Of a stretch of 64,000 bases of DNA, positions 45,991 to 56,273 are shown piece after piece. The stretch comes from Nemophila menziesii (lineage: Eukaryota > Streptophyta > Magnoliopsida > Boraginales > Hydrophyllaceae), in the NCBI GenBank assembly GCA_029959085.1, contig JARWIR010000043.1, forward strand, positions 3,472,001 through 3,536,000, given 5' to 3'. The stretch's first letter is position 1. Each line of letters starts with the position of its first letter. The notes beneath the pieces were generated by a model, which saw only the letters and a list, made by a program, of their open reading frames with translations, was not told the origin of the DNA and searched no databases. The position numbers and the translations under genes are program-made.

Positions 45991-46163
45991 ATCTTTTAGG
46001 CAAAACCGTCTTTGCCTAAATACAAATTAAGTCATTTAGAGTGATTTCTATAAGATATTACGTTTTGTTCACCATTGAACAACATTCAACTTATTCTTCA
46101 GACCTACTTCTCTCGTTTTCTCTTCTACTCTCTTGTCTTACCATTTACTTATATATTCACGCA

Positions 46164-46808
46164 ATGACTATTGATCATTGTATAATTAAAAGTAAGCCTT
46201 CCATGTCTCAACCATCGGAATTAGATGAATCTAAAGATGAACAAAAGGCATTAGTTTTTGATGTGTCAGTGCTTAAACATGAATATGATATACCAAAACA
46301 GTTCATATGGCCTGACCATGAAAAACCTAGTATGGGGAAAACACAAGAACTACAAGTTCCACTTATAGATTTTGGAGGGTTTTTATCAGGTGACCCTATT
46401 GCAACCATGGAAGCATCAAGGTTAGTAGATGAAGCATGTAGAAAACATGGTTTCTTCTTAGTTGTTAATCATGGCGTTGAAGCTAATCTTCTAGCCGAAG
46501 CTCATCGTTACATGGATCATTTCTTTGAACTTCCTCTTCTCAAAAAACAAAAGGCGCAAAGAAAGATTGGTGAGCATTGTGGTTTTGCTAGTAGCTTGAC
46601 GGGAAGGTTTTCTTCAAAGTTACCTTGGAAAGAGACCCTTTCTCTTAAGTATTCTGCCGATGAAAGCTCATCACGTATTGTTAAGGAATACATAGAAAAC
46701 ACAATGGGAGAAGAATTTTCACCTTTTGGGTAAGTATAAATAGAAATCACACTTTGTTTTTACCCTTTTAAAGTTTATCATAATTAGAAGTCATATAGAT
46801 GTCATTTC

Positions 46809-46890
<82 letters not shown>

Positions 46891-47000
46891 CCCGTTGATG
46901 ATTTTCAATTATGGGAAGTTTTAATTCCTTAGTATAAATTTCAATTGCTTGTGATTTCAGGACGTTTTACCAAAAATATTGCAACGTTATGAACAATCTT

Positions 47001-47038
<38 letters not shown>

Positions 47039-47705
47039 TGTAAACCGAGACCATTTTAAAGAGTTTTTTGAAGGAAATGAATCGATATTGAGGCTGAATT
47101 ATTACCCATCATGCCCAAAACCAGACCTTGCTCTAGGAACCGGACCTCATTGTGATATAAATTCTGTAACAATCCTCCATCAAGACACGGTTGGTGGTCT
47201 TGAAGTATATGTAGACAACGAATGGCGATCAATTAGCCCAAACATAAATTCTTTTGTTGTAAACGTAGGCGATACATTCATGGTAAGATCAAACAAATGT
47301 TCAATTTATTTTAGTTTGTAATTCATGGCACACACTCTTTTATCGTCAGGTATATAGTGGACTAATCCTAGTTGAGATTCTTGATAAAGGAAATTATAGA
47401 TTATCAAGGGTGATTTTTGTGGTGTTATGTTATTGCAGGCTTTATCAAATGGAAGATACAAAAGTTGCCTTCATAGAGCAGTGGTAAACAACACAACTCC
47501 AAGAAAATCACTAGCTTTCTTTGTTAGTCCCAAGAAAGATAAGGTGGTGAGCCCACCAAATGAATTGGTGGATTCCAACAACCCAAGAATATATCCTGAT
47601 TTCACATGGCCGAGCTTTCTTGAGTTTTCTCAGAAGCATTATAGAGTTGATACGAATACTCTACAAAGTTTCTCTCACTGGCTTCAACAAAATAAAAGCA
47701 GCTGA
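46164..47705 (+). CDS. GA20OX: Gibberellin 20-oxidase, 384 aa, three exons
   Basis: This cytosolic Fe(II)/2-oxoglutarate dioxygenase would oxidise C-20 of GA12/GA53 stepwise to GA9/GA20, a rate-setting step of gibberellin synthesis. Exons: 46164-46729, 46961-47282, 47439-47705, all with GT/AG borders; the 384-aa product matches the family size. Visible are [13 protein letters not shown] (near the N-terminus), [20 protein letters not shown] (the GA20ox LPWKET signature), [10 protein letters not shown], the iron ligands HCD in [17 protein letters not shown] and the distal His in CLHRAVVN, and RKSLAFF (2-oxoglutarate-binding Arg). The start at MTIDHCIIK is chosen because it matches family N-termini; an upstream in-frame ATG (46041) would add an unusual hydrophobic leader. 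Oddity: the HCD motif is followed by INSV, where known GA20-oxidases have PTSL. Confidence 0.95.
46809..46889. repeat. (GT)n-(TA)n microsatellite in GA20-oxidase intron 1
   Basis: A short GT run passes into about 34 TA units, filling a third of the 231-bp intron. It should be polymorphic in length. Confidence 0.97.
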
Positions 47706-48117
47706 CCATCGATCTATCTCACGTAGTCCCTCCCAGGTTGTCAATATGCTTAGGATGGTAACATGATGGGAAGGTTCTCTTACTGAATTTGGGCTCTTTT
47801 ATAACAATATAAAAGGGAAAAAAGTTGTTTATGTCAATATTATTTTGGGTAAATTAGATAGTCAATTGAGCAGCTATAGATGGGGCATAGTGTTCTCCCC
47901 ATTATATGTTAAACCAAGCTCTAAGAGAAGTTACAAGAGATATTGTCAGAAATTCAATAAAGAGCAAAATATGGGCCAATTTTGTACGAATTCAATGCTT
48001 TGACTACATAATTATATTTATTGACAACATCATCCGTATTTTATTTTGTAACTAAATCAAAAAATTCAAATATATTATCGTTAACATAAAATAGTAAGTG
48101 AAATATATTATCGTTAA
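47706..48117. other. GA20-oxidase 3' flank, no gene seen
   Basis: It presumably carries the 3' untranslated region. No element is recognised until the Copia 2 integrase begins near 48118. Confidence 0.45.
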
Positions 48118-49572
48118 CATCTTTAATGCTGGTGAATTTACTCTTCAAGCATTTAGTGTTATTGCATGTCAATGTGTATTGATGTTGAACACATGGTAGT
48201 ACATGTACAAACTCAATATGGCCTGACAGAGTTATTTATTAAGAGATTACAACTACTTGCTATACCTTTACTTTTAAGATCTAATTACCCACTTTGGTTT
48301 GGGGGCATGCAATTTTACATGCCGCTTCATTAGTTTGTGTTAGAACAACTTCAGTTAATCAATATTCACCTTTCAACTTGTTTCTGGCCAATAGCCAGAT
48401 GTGTCTCATTTTTTTGGTTGTGCGGTTTATGTTCCGATTTTTTAACCACAACGAACAAAAATGGGTCCTCAAAGACGCCTTGGAATCTATGTTGGATTTG
48501 ATTCCCCATCCATCATAAGATATATTGAGCCCCCGCCGGGTGATTTGTTTAAAGTAAGATATGCAGATTGTCATTTTGGTGAGATAACTTTCCGCCGTTA
48601 GGGGGAGAAAACGTATCAATTCATAATAAACAACGGAAAATTTTATGGAATGTGTCATCATTGTCTCATCTTGACCCACATACTAATAGATGTGAATAAG
48701 AAGTACAAAGGAAAATTAATTTACAAAATTTGCAAATTAGTTACCAGACGCGTTTACTGATATTAAGAAAGTAACAAAATCTCATATACCGGCTGCAAAT
48801 ACACCAGCATGGGTTGATATCCCTGAAAGACAACCTAACAATATGTTAAACTTGGGCACCAAATGCGGACGTCCTATTGGTGCAAAATAAGAATCCTCAA
48901 AAGAAAAGGGTACAAGAAGCAAGTGTTCCCAAAGAGATTAGTCCTATGAAAATGTGAGTGGTGAGTCTAAAGAAAAATCCCTCGTGGAGATAAAGGATGA
49001 TGAGTCTGAAAATAAAAATATGACCGAGGAGTCTGAATAGATCTCTTTAAATTATTTGAATACAAGAGAAACTTGGGATATAAAGAAAGTCATTAGAGAT
49101 AATGTATTTGCATATGTAATATTCCTAGACATTGTGAATGATGACCCCAAACCAAAAACGGTTAAAAATGTCGACGTAGAATAGATTGAGATGCATGGAA
49201 AGATGCAATACAAGCTGAATTGAAATCCTTAGAAAATAAAAAAGTTTTTGGACCAATAGTCCAAACACCTAACAGTGTAAAACCAGTTGGATACATATGG
49301 ATATTTGTACGAAAACCCAACGAGAATAATGAAATTGAAAGATATAAGACACGACTTGTGGCACAAGTTTTTTCACAAAGACCTGGGATTGACTATAATG
49401 AAACATATTCCTCAGTAATCGACGCAGTTACATTAAGATACTTGATTAGTCTAGCAGTCACAAAAAAACTGGATATGCGTCTTATGGATGTTGTCACCGC
49501 ATCTTTGTATGAGTCATTAGATTGTGATGTTTATATGAAGATCCCTGATGGATTCAAAAGAAATAACTTTCC

Positions 49573-49709
49573 GCCGCCTACAAGATTCGAACCCTATACC
49601 TCTCACTTGAGAGTTAATTACCTGCCGCCTACGGGATTCGAACCCTCCTTGTACCTCTCACTTGAGAGACAGAGCCTTGGCCAGTTGAGCTAGCTCACCT
49701 GGTTGAGTC
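49573..49709 (-). mobile_element. tRNA-derived SINE fragment with doubled box B
   Basis: On the minus strand, TAGCTCAACTGG (49681-49692) fits RNA polymerase III box A, and GGGTTCGAATCCC (about 49634-49646) fits box B. A second box B-like GGGTTCGAATCTTG (about 49580-49593) follows after a repeated CTCTCAAGTGAGAGG block. It interrupts the Copia 2 RT and lies next to the nested LTR element. It is too rearranged for a working tRNA. Confidence 0.7.
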
Positions 49710-50055
49710 TCTTGTGTTGGCATATAGCCTCCCTTAATAGGTTGTTTTAATGTGACAAATCCTCTTGTGTTTAGTGTGCTAATTATTCTTGTTATACATA
49801 TTCTATCTTGCACTCTAATTCATCAAAAAACACATTCTTTATCATTTAGATCAAAGCTCTATTGTTTTATCTTAAGAAACTAATTCTCATACAAATACTT
49901 TTAACCTTATCTTTGTGTACATTGAGAATTAACTTTAGTGATCAACTACAAAGTTTATTAGAATGATGTTCTCTACAACTCTCGTGAAGAAGGTTTTCTG
50001 ATCTGAGCATCATAGTAAAAGATATACTCACTAGAAGGTGTTTTAGACCTTTGGT

Positions 50056-50190
50056 GCGGTATACCGGAGTTTCTGTGCGGTACACCGCAGCCCACGGACT
50101 ACACCACGGACCAGGGGGCTCGTCCGTCAGAAAGCAAGTGAATTAAGCAAGGTCAGTGCGGTACACCGCACCAACCCCGCGGTGCACCGC
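50056..50190 (+). promoter_or_regulatory. Four GCGGTNNACCGC palindromes in the LTR U3
   Basis: Copies at 50056-50067 (GCGGTATACCGG), 50077-50088 and 50158-50169 (GCGGTACACCGC) and 50179-50190 (GCGGTGCACCGC, a perfect palindrome). The same set lies in the 3' LTR, 3,220 bp further on. They are 110-240 bp upstream of the TATA box. Confidence 0.85.
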
Positions 50191-50234
50191 AGGTTAGGGT
50201 TTTCTGCAGCAAAATGAAGACAAAAGGCATATAT

Positions 50235-50305
50235 CCGTTGGGGATATTAATATATCCGTTGGAGACAAGTCTTATGACCGTTGGGAGCATTTTGCAGCTA
50301 TAAAT
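50235..50305 (+). promoter_or_regulatory. LTR core promoter: three CCGTTGG motifs and TATA box
   Basis: CCGTTGG at 50235, 50256 and 50278 is the complement of CCAACGG, the core of plant MSA elements bound by three-repeat MYB factors in G2/M. CTATAAAT at 50298-50305 is the TATA box. Function is inferred only. Confidence 0.65.
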
Positions 50306-51121
50306 TGAAGGTCTTTCAAGGCTACAACTACACCTTCAACCCATATACACTTAGGGGCTTGATTGTTATCATCCAAGAAGGTGTCAAGAGCTATAATTGT
50401 CATATCTACTCATTCAAGGAGTAAATCAAAGGAGTTTCAAAGTTATTATCTACTCAAGAGAAGTATTAAGCTTATAGTTATATCATCTCTTTAGGAGTTC
50501 ATTAGCAAAGTTGTTTCACCCTTTAAACACTTTGTATTTATCCTCTTAATTCTAGTTCTTGTAATAGATAGGTTAAGAGAGAATTTGAGTATTGGGAGTA
50601 TACTCGGTGTCCTTGTGTTGTGATTACACAAGAGTTTCCTTCGTGGTTTCGAAGAGGTTTTCCTTCGTGTTATCGAAGAGGTTGTAAGGGTTATTGTGTT
50701 CTCGACCTGGTTAAGAGAGACACGGGAGCTTAGTGAAAAGCTTGAAATCCTAATGAGGCTTCCTTAGGTAGTGGATGTAGGGAAACCGAACCACTATAAA
50801 TCGTGTGTATCTTTCTATTCCTACTCTATTTACTTTCCGCACTTTATATGTTTGATAATATGCTAGTATGAATATTGTGATATTGATTATCTAGTTTATC
50901 TAACATATTGTCATCTAGAGTAGTAAGAGATTAGAAACTCGTTTTACTTGTATCACTTATATATCGAACCTCTTAGCTTATCCATTGTATGATCCCTTAG
51001 GAGTTTGATATATTAGTTGACTTAGAAGTTTCTTTCTGAAACATATAATTGTCCAAAAGATTTTTAATTAGGCATTAATCTTATTAGTAATCCTATTCAC
51101 CCCCCCTCTAGGACTTTCAAT

Positions 51122-51133
51122 TGGTATCAGAGC
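51122..51133 (+). promoter_or_regulatory. Primer-binding site (initiator tRNA-Met)
   Basis: TGGTATCAGAGC, the usual plant Copia primer-binding site, lies 2 nt after the 5' LTR end. Confidence 0.95.
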
Positions 51134-52934
51134 CTAACTCTACGTGAATAGCTTAATCGATAGTAGAGTAAACGATTTGGAATTTAATCTTTTGGAAGAG
51201 TTGTTTTCTACACAACCTCCACTCTTTGTAGGTGATCGTTACTTTGCTTGGAGGAAACAAATGGAAGAATTAATATACGAAAGAACACTCAAATCTCGAA
51301 AAAGGAAAATCCGGTGATTTCTTTTCTTTATCTCGTATATTATTTTTCGTTCCTCCTTATGCCTTGTGTTTATAATTATGTTTTGGTTGTGATTTGATTA
51401 GTTGTGTTTGTTGTTATCTTGTTTTATCTTTGGATATTATCTTGTGATACTAATCATTGTTTTAATGTTATTAGTGATATTGCATCTAATTCTCATGAAT
51501 GATGTTTTTGCACTTTAGCTCTTAGAATTTTGGTAATTGCATTTTAGTCCCCAAAATTTTCAAAATTGCACTTTGACCCCTCATATTTATTAAATTCTCC
51601 AAAGTGTCATAGTTTGGACTTCATAATCTTTCACATGTAAAATTTGCCATTTTAGTTCATATTTTTGAAAAATTGCATTTTTAGTCCCTACTATGTGAAA
51701 TTGCTTTTTAGTCCCTCAACGATTATAAATTGCACTTTTTATTCTTACAAGTTTTTATAAATTTTTAAAAGTGCCTATTGATTAATTTTATCGTTGACAA
51801 AAGGGAAAAAAATCAAAGATATTAGTTTTCACTTTCAAATCTCGATTTATCTTTGAACACAAATTTGCATTTTCATAGGTCTTTGAGTAAGGGGGAGTTT
51901 TTTAATGAAATTGTTTAGCCTTACTATCTATATCTTGTGATTGCTCTATTTCGTTTGCTAAGTTCTAAATTTGGATTTTTGGTTTTGAGTTGCTTAAATT
52001 ATATGTTTCGGATTTTATATTGTTGTGTTGATGTTGCTAACAATATTCTTGATGACATAGGTGTTATTGCACTCTTAGTCCTTGATCCCTTTTTAAATTG
52101 CATTGTGTTTCCTATAGGTTAAAAAATATTGTTTTGAGGTCCCTATAGTTTGAACAAGTTACACTTAGCTTTCTTATGTTTGAAAATTTCACTTAGGTCC
52201 TTAAAGTTTTTCAAAATTGCATTTAGTCCCTAAACTTTTGAAAAATGCATATTGACCCCTATACTTTTCAAAGATTAAATCTTACCCCTTGATTTCTTAA
52301 AATCGGTTCAAATATTCTTATTGGTAAAAAGGGGAGAAATTATTGGTCAAACTTTTTCAAAATTGAAACAAACACTCTATGCATTTTGTGAGGGGGAGTT
52401 TTTCTCAAATTATCTTTAAAAACTCAAATGCTTGGTTAATCGTTTGTACTAATCGTTTATCTCATAATTGCACTAATCGTTTGCGTTTATAGAAAGCTTA
52501 AAAGATGATAATCTTCCGATCTAGAAGTTGGTAAAACGTTCTTATCTCTTATCTCTTTCTTTCATCTTGTTTCATGCTTTACATTGTTAATCTTTATGCA
52601 TTTCAAAATTAAAATGTTTTAATTGCTCTTAACCCTTGATCTCTTTATGTTGTTTTTCAAAATCTATTCACTTGAGTTTTAGCTCTTCTATGTTTAGTTG
52701 TTTGATTTTATTTTACAATCCCGTCTTTTTGATGAAGACAAAGGGGTAGAAATATGTGCACTAAAACTTTCAAAATTGCACTTTTTAATACTCACAAATG
52801 CATTTCATATCTTATATTCATTTTTACTTAAATGCTTATTGTGAGGGGGAGCTATATTTAATAAGAGCTTAAACTTTCATATCATTCCTAAGGTGTTTTA
52901 GTGAAGGATTTGTCATCATCAAAAAGGGGGAGAT
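51134..52934 (+). other. Internal region of the young LTR element, nearly non-coding
   Basis: After about 50 codons of gag-like sequence (to about 51316) no pol frame exists. TTGCA(C/T)TTTTAGTCC-type phrases recur at 51527-51740 and 52070-52260. AGGGGGAG tracts lie at about 51889, 52389 and 52849; AAAAAGGGGGAGATTG at 52921 is the terminal polypurine tract. Confidence 0.8.
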
Positions 52935-54339
52935 TGTTGGCATATAGCCTCCCTTAATAGGTTGTTTTAATGTGACAAATCCTCTTGTGTTTAGTGTGCT
53001 AATTATTCTTGTTATACATATTCTATCTTGCACTCTAATTCATCAAAAAACACATTCTTTATCATTTAGATCAAAGCTCTATTGTTTTATCTTAAGAAAC
53101 TAATTCTCATACAAATACTTTTAACCTTATCTTTGTGTACATTGAGAATTAGCTTTAGTGATCAACTACAAAGTTTATTAGAATGATGTTCTCTACAACT
53201 CTCGTGAAGAAGGTTTTCTGATCTGAGCATCATAGTAAAAGATATACTCACTAGAAGGTGTTTTAGACCTTTGGTGCGGTATACCGGAGTTTCTGTGCGG
53301 TACACCGCAGCCCACGGACTACACCACGGACCAGGGGGCTAGTCCGTCAGAAAGCAAGTGAATTAAGCAAGGTCAGTGCGGTACACCGCACCAACCCCGC
53401 GGTGCACCGCAGGTTAGGGTTTTCTGCAGCAAAATGAAGACAAAAGGCATATATCCGTTGGGGATATTAATATATCCGTTAGAGACAAGTCTTATGACCG
53501 TTGGGAGCATTTTGCAGCTATAAATTGAAGGTCTTTCAAGGCTACAACTACACCTTCAACCCATATACACTTAGGGGCTTAATTGTTATCATCCAAGAAG
53601 GTGTCAAGAGCTATAATTGTCATATCTACTCATTCAAGGAGTAAATCAAAGGAGCTTCAAAGTTATTATCTACTCAAGAGAAGTATTAAGCTTATAGTTA
53701 TATCATCTCTTTAGGAGTTCATTAGCAAAGTTGTTTCACCCTTTAAACACTTTGTATTTATCCTCTTAATTCTAGTTTTTGTAATAGATAGGTTAAGAGA
53801 GAATTTGAGTATCGGGAGTATACTCGGTGTCCTTGTGTTGTGATTACACAAGAGTTTCCTTCGTGGTTTCGAAGAGGTTGTCCTTCGTGTTATCGAAGAG
53901 GTTGTAAGGGTTATTGTGTTCTCGACCCGGTTAAGAGAGACACGGGAGCTTAGTGAAAAGCTTGAAATCTTAAGGAGGCTTCCTTAGGTAGTGGATGTAG
54001 GGAAACCGAATCACTATAAATCGTGTGTATCTTTCTATCCCTACTCTATTTACTTTCCGCACTTTATATGTTTGATAATATGCTAGTATGAATATTGTGA
54101 TATTGATTATCTAGTTTATCTAACATATTGTCATCTAGAGTAGTAAGAGATTAGAAACTCGTTTTACTTGTATCACTTATATATCGAACCTCTTAGCTTA
54201 TCCATTGTATGATCCCTTAGGAGTTTGATATATTAGTTGACTTAGAAGTTTCTTTCTTAAACATATAATTGTCCAAAAGATTTTTAATTAGGCATTAATC
54301 TTATTAGTAATCCTATTCACCCCCCCTCTAGGGCTTTCA
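52935..54339 (+). repeat. 3' LTR (1,405 bp)
   Basis: It is nearly identical to the 5' LTR. Differences include A/G at its 53152, T at 53845 and a change in the second CCGTTGG motif (CCGTTAG). It ends GGGCTTTCA, followed by the TCTTG duplication. Confidence 0.96.
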
Positions 54340-55726
54340 TCTTGGTTTATACTCAATAAGTTATAAAGATCCTTGTATGGATTAAACAATCTGGGAGATG
54401 GTGGTATAACTGCCTTAGTGAATACCTTATAAGGGAAAGATACATCAACAATCCAATTTGTCCTTTTGTTAATTATCAAGAAATATAAAAATAGTTTTTC
54501 CATAATAGAAGTATATGTGGATGACTTAAATCTCGTGGGTACTCCAGAAGAACTTACCGAGACTGCTAATTATCTAATGAGAGAATTTGATATGAAAAAC
54601 TTTGAAAAGACAAAGTTTTGTCTCGGCATGCAGATCAAACACTTGTCATCCGGGACCTTTCTCCATCAATCAACATATACCGAAAAGATTTTAAAATGTT
54701 ATTATATGGATAAGGCTCATCCATTAAGTAGCCCTATGGTTGTTCGGTCACTGGATATAAATCCGTCCACGAGGAAAAGAAGAAAAATTATTTTGTCCAG
54801 AAGTACCATATCTTAGTGCCATGGGAGCATTAATGTACCTTGCAAATTTTACAAGACCTGACATAGCATTCTCAGTTAATCTATTGGCAAGGTATAGCTC
54901 AGAATCAACAAAAAGACATTGAAATGGAATTAAACATGTCTTGCGTTATCTTCGTGGAACAACGGATATGAGTTTGTTTTACTCAAAAGATTCCAAACGA
55001 CAAATAGTAGGCTATGCTGATGCTGGTTATCTTTCAGACCCTCACAAAGGCATATCTCAAAGTGGTTACGTGATTATTTATGGTGGCGCTCCGATATCAT
55101 GGAGATGCGTGAAACAAAATTTGGCTGCCACTTCATCAAATCACTTTGAAATATTGGCACTACATGAAGTAAGTCGAGAATGTATATGGTCAAGATCCAT
55201 AGTTCAATATATCCAAGAAACGTGTGAGTTATCCTCAATAAGAAATATACCAACGATAGTGTATGAGGATAATGCTATCTGTATCACACAAATTCAAAAT
55301 GGATACATCAAAGGCGACATAACCAACCATATTTTACCAAAGTTTTTCTATACACACACGAGGTACTGAAGAATGGGGATATTGACATTCGACAGATATA
55401 ATCATGTAACAATTTTACAGATTTATTTGCAAAATCATTGCCAACCATAACATTCATAAAGTTGGTCCACAATATTGGAATGTGACAAATTAGAGATCTC
55501 TTGTCAGCATCGGGGAGAGCATGAACGAGACACTGAAATCTTTTTCCTTCGATCAAGTTTTTATCCCACTGGGGTTTTCTTAGAAAGGTTTTAACAAGAC
55601 AGTATATAAAGATAACCTATGCATATGTACTCTATTTCCTTCGACCAAGTTTTTATCCCACATGAGTTTCTTGGCAAGGTTTTAATGGGACATATTTCAT
55701 AAGGAACAGATATCCAATGGAAGTAT

Positions 55727-55803
55727 TATAAATAATGTAATGTAATAGACGTCCTTTGATTTTCTAGACTTTTTCTATTGTATAAAATGAAGAGTCATAT
55801 ATC

Positions 55804-55837
<34 letters not shown>

Positions 55838-55948
55838 CCTTCATCCTATTGTATTTTACACCCTATTGAAGAAAAATCAAAATTACTTTCTGCATATTTC
55901 TCTATCTCTTAAGCTTATATTATACTAGTTTATAACACATATAACAAT
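55727..55948 (+). repeat. Copia 2 3' LTR (about 220 bp) with (TA)n
   Basis: It starts near (T)ATTATAAATAATGTAATG, contains TTTCTATTGTATAAAATGAAGAG with a TATA-like site, a (TA)n tract (55808-55835), and ends near CACATATAACA. The ends are approximate because the TG start has mutated and no 5' LTR remains for comparison. Confidence 0.6.
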
Positions 55949-56273
55949 TTTAACCATAATCATGTTTATATCTAAACGGTAACCATTAATAGTGGTGGCT
56001 GTCTCAGGGTTTGTTTGGATTAAAAAGGGACAGTATAGTAAAGAATAGAAAAGGGAAGTTTAGTAAATGATTGGAAATGAGAGTATTGAATCTTGTTTGG
56101 ATTAGATAAAAATATAGGGATTTTTTTTATTAAAGGCTTATATATATTTGGTGTTTAGATTAAAAGAATAATGAAAGAAATCGTTTTTTTTTATAGCTAA
56201 ATGACTTTTATACTCTTAATAATATATATATAAAAAATAGGGATAATTTAGACATTATGGCATAATAAAAGAA

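Larger units (their letters stand above)
49715..51119 (+). repeat. 5' LTR (1,405 bp)
   Basis: It spans TGTTGGCATATAG to GGACTTTCA. U3 carries four palindromic motifs (50056-50190), three CCGTTGG motifs and a TATA box. It is offset by 3,220 bp from the 3' LTR without any length difference. Confidence 0.96.
49715..54339 (+). mobile_element. Young non-autonomous LTR retrotransposon, Sirevirus-like, 4,625 bp
   Basis: Two direct LTRs of 1,405 bp each (49715-51119, 52935-54339) begin TGTTGGC and end CTTTCA. TCTTG is duplicated exactly on both sides (49710-49714, 54340-54344). A tRNA-Met-type primer-binding site follows LTR 1, and a polypurine tract precedes LTR 2. The internal 1.8 kb encodes only a gag start (PPLFVGDRYFAWRKQMEELI, about 51220-51280) and no pol. 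The LTRs differ at about 15 positions by my count, near 1%. Palindromes in the LTR and several AGGGGGAG tracts suggest Sirevirus ancestry. Confidence 0.95.
48118..55500 (+). pseudogene. Copia 2 integrase-RT-RNase H remnant
   Basis: Integrase end: NAGEFTLQAF (about 48133), then WGHAILHAASLV (48297) and RYIEPPPGDLF (48520). RT first half (49220-49560): VGYIWIFVRKPNENNEIERY, KTRLVAQVFSQRPGIDYNET, RLMDVVTASLYESLD, VYMKIPDGFKR. RT second half: SLYGLKQSGRWWYN (about 54375), and VYVDDLNLVGTPEELTE (54511) with the catalytic YVDD. RNase H: RYLRGTTDMSLFYSKDS (54944), YADAGYLSDPHKGISQSGYV, VKQNLAATSSNHFE, EDNAICITQ (55268). Frames are broken outside these blocks. The YVDD and several RNase H acidic residues remain. 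Confidence 0.88.
48118..55948 (+). mobile_element. Copia 2: 5'-truncated Ty1-Copia element with nested insertions
   Basis: The order is integrase end, first part of RT, SINE piece, young LTR element (49715-54339), rest of RT, RNase H, and a short LTR at about 55727-55948 ((T)ATTATAAATA ... CATATAACA). The 5' LTR, gag, protease and integrase start are missing. Taking out the nested element and one TCTTG copy leaves the RT halves adjacent except for the SINE piece. Confidence 0.85.

Noticed and set aside
46041..46163. Upstream in-frame ATG for GA20-oxidase
   Set aside because: It would add 41 residues with a hydrophobic stretch not found in the family; MTIDHCIIK matches known starts.
49573..49709. 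Possible functional tRNA gene on the minus strand
   Set aside because: Box A and box B are present, but the box B part is doubled and no cloverleaf can be drawn; a SINE fragment fits better.
51937..52122. 61-codon frame inside the young LTR element
   Set aside because: AT-rich chance frame in a non-coding repeat region with no motif.
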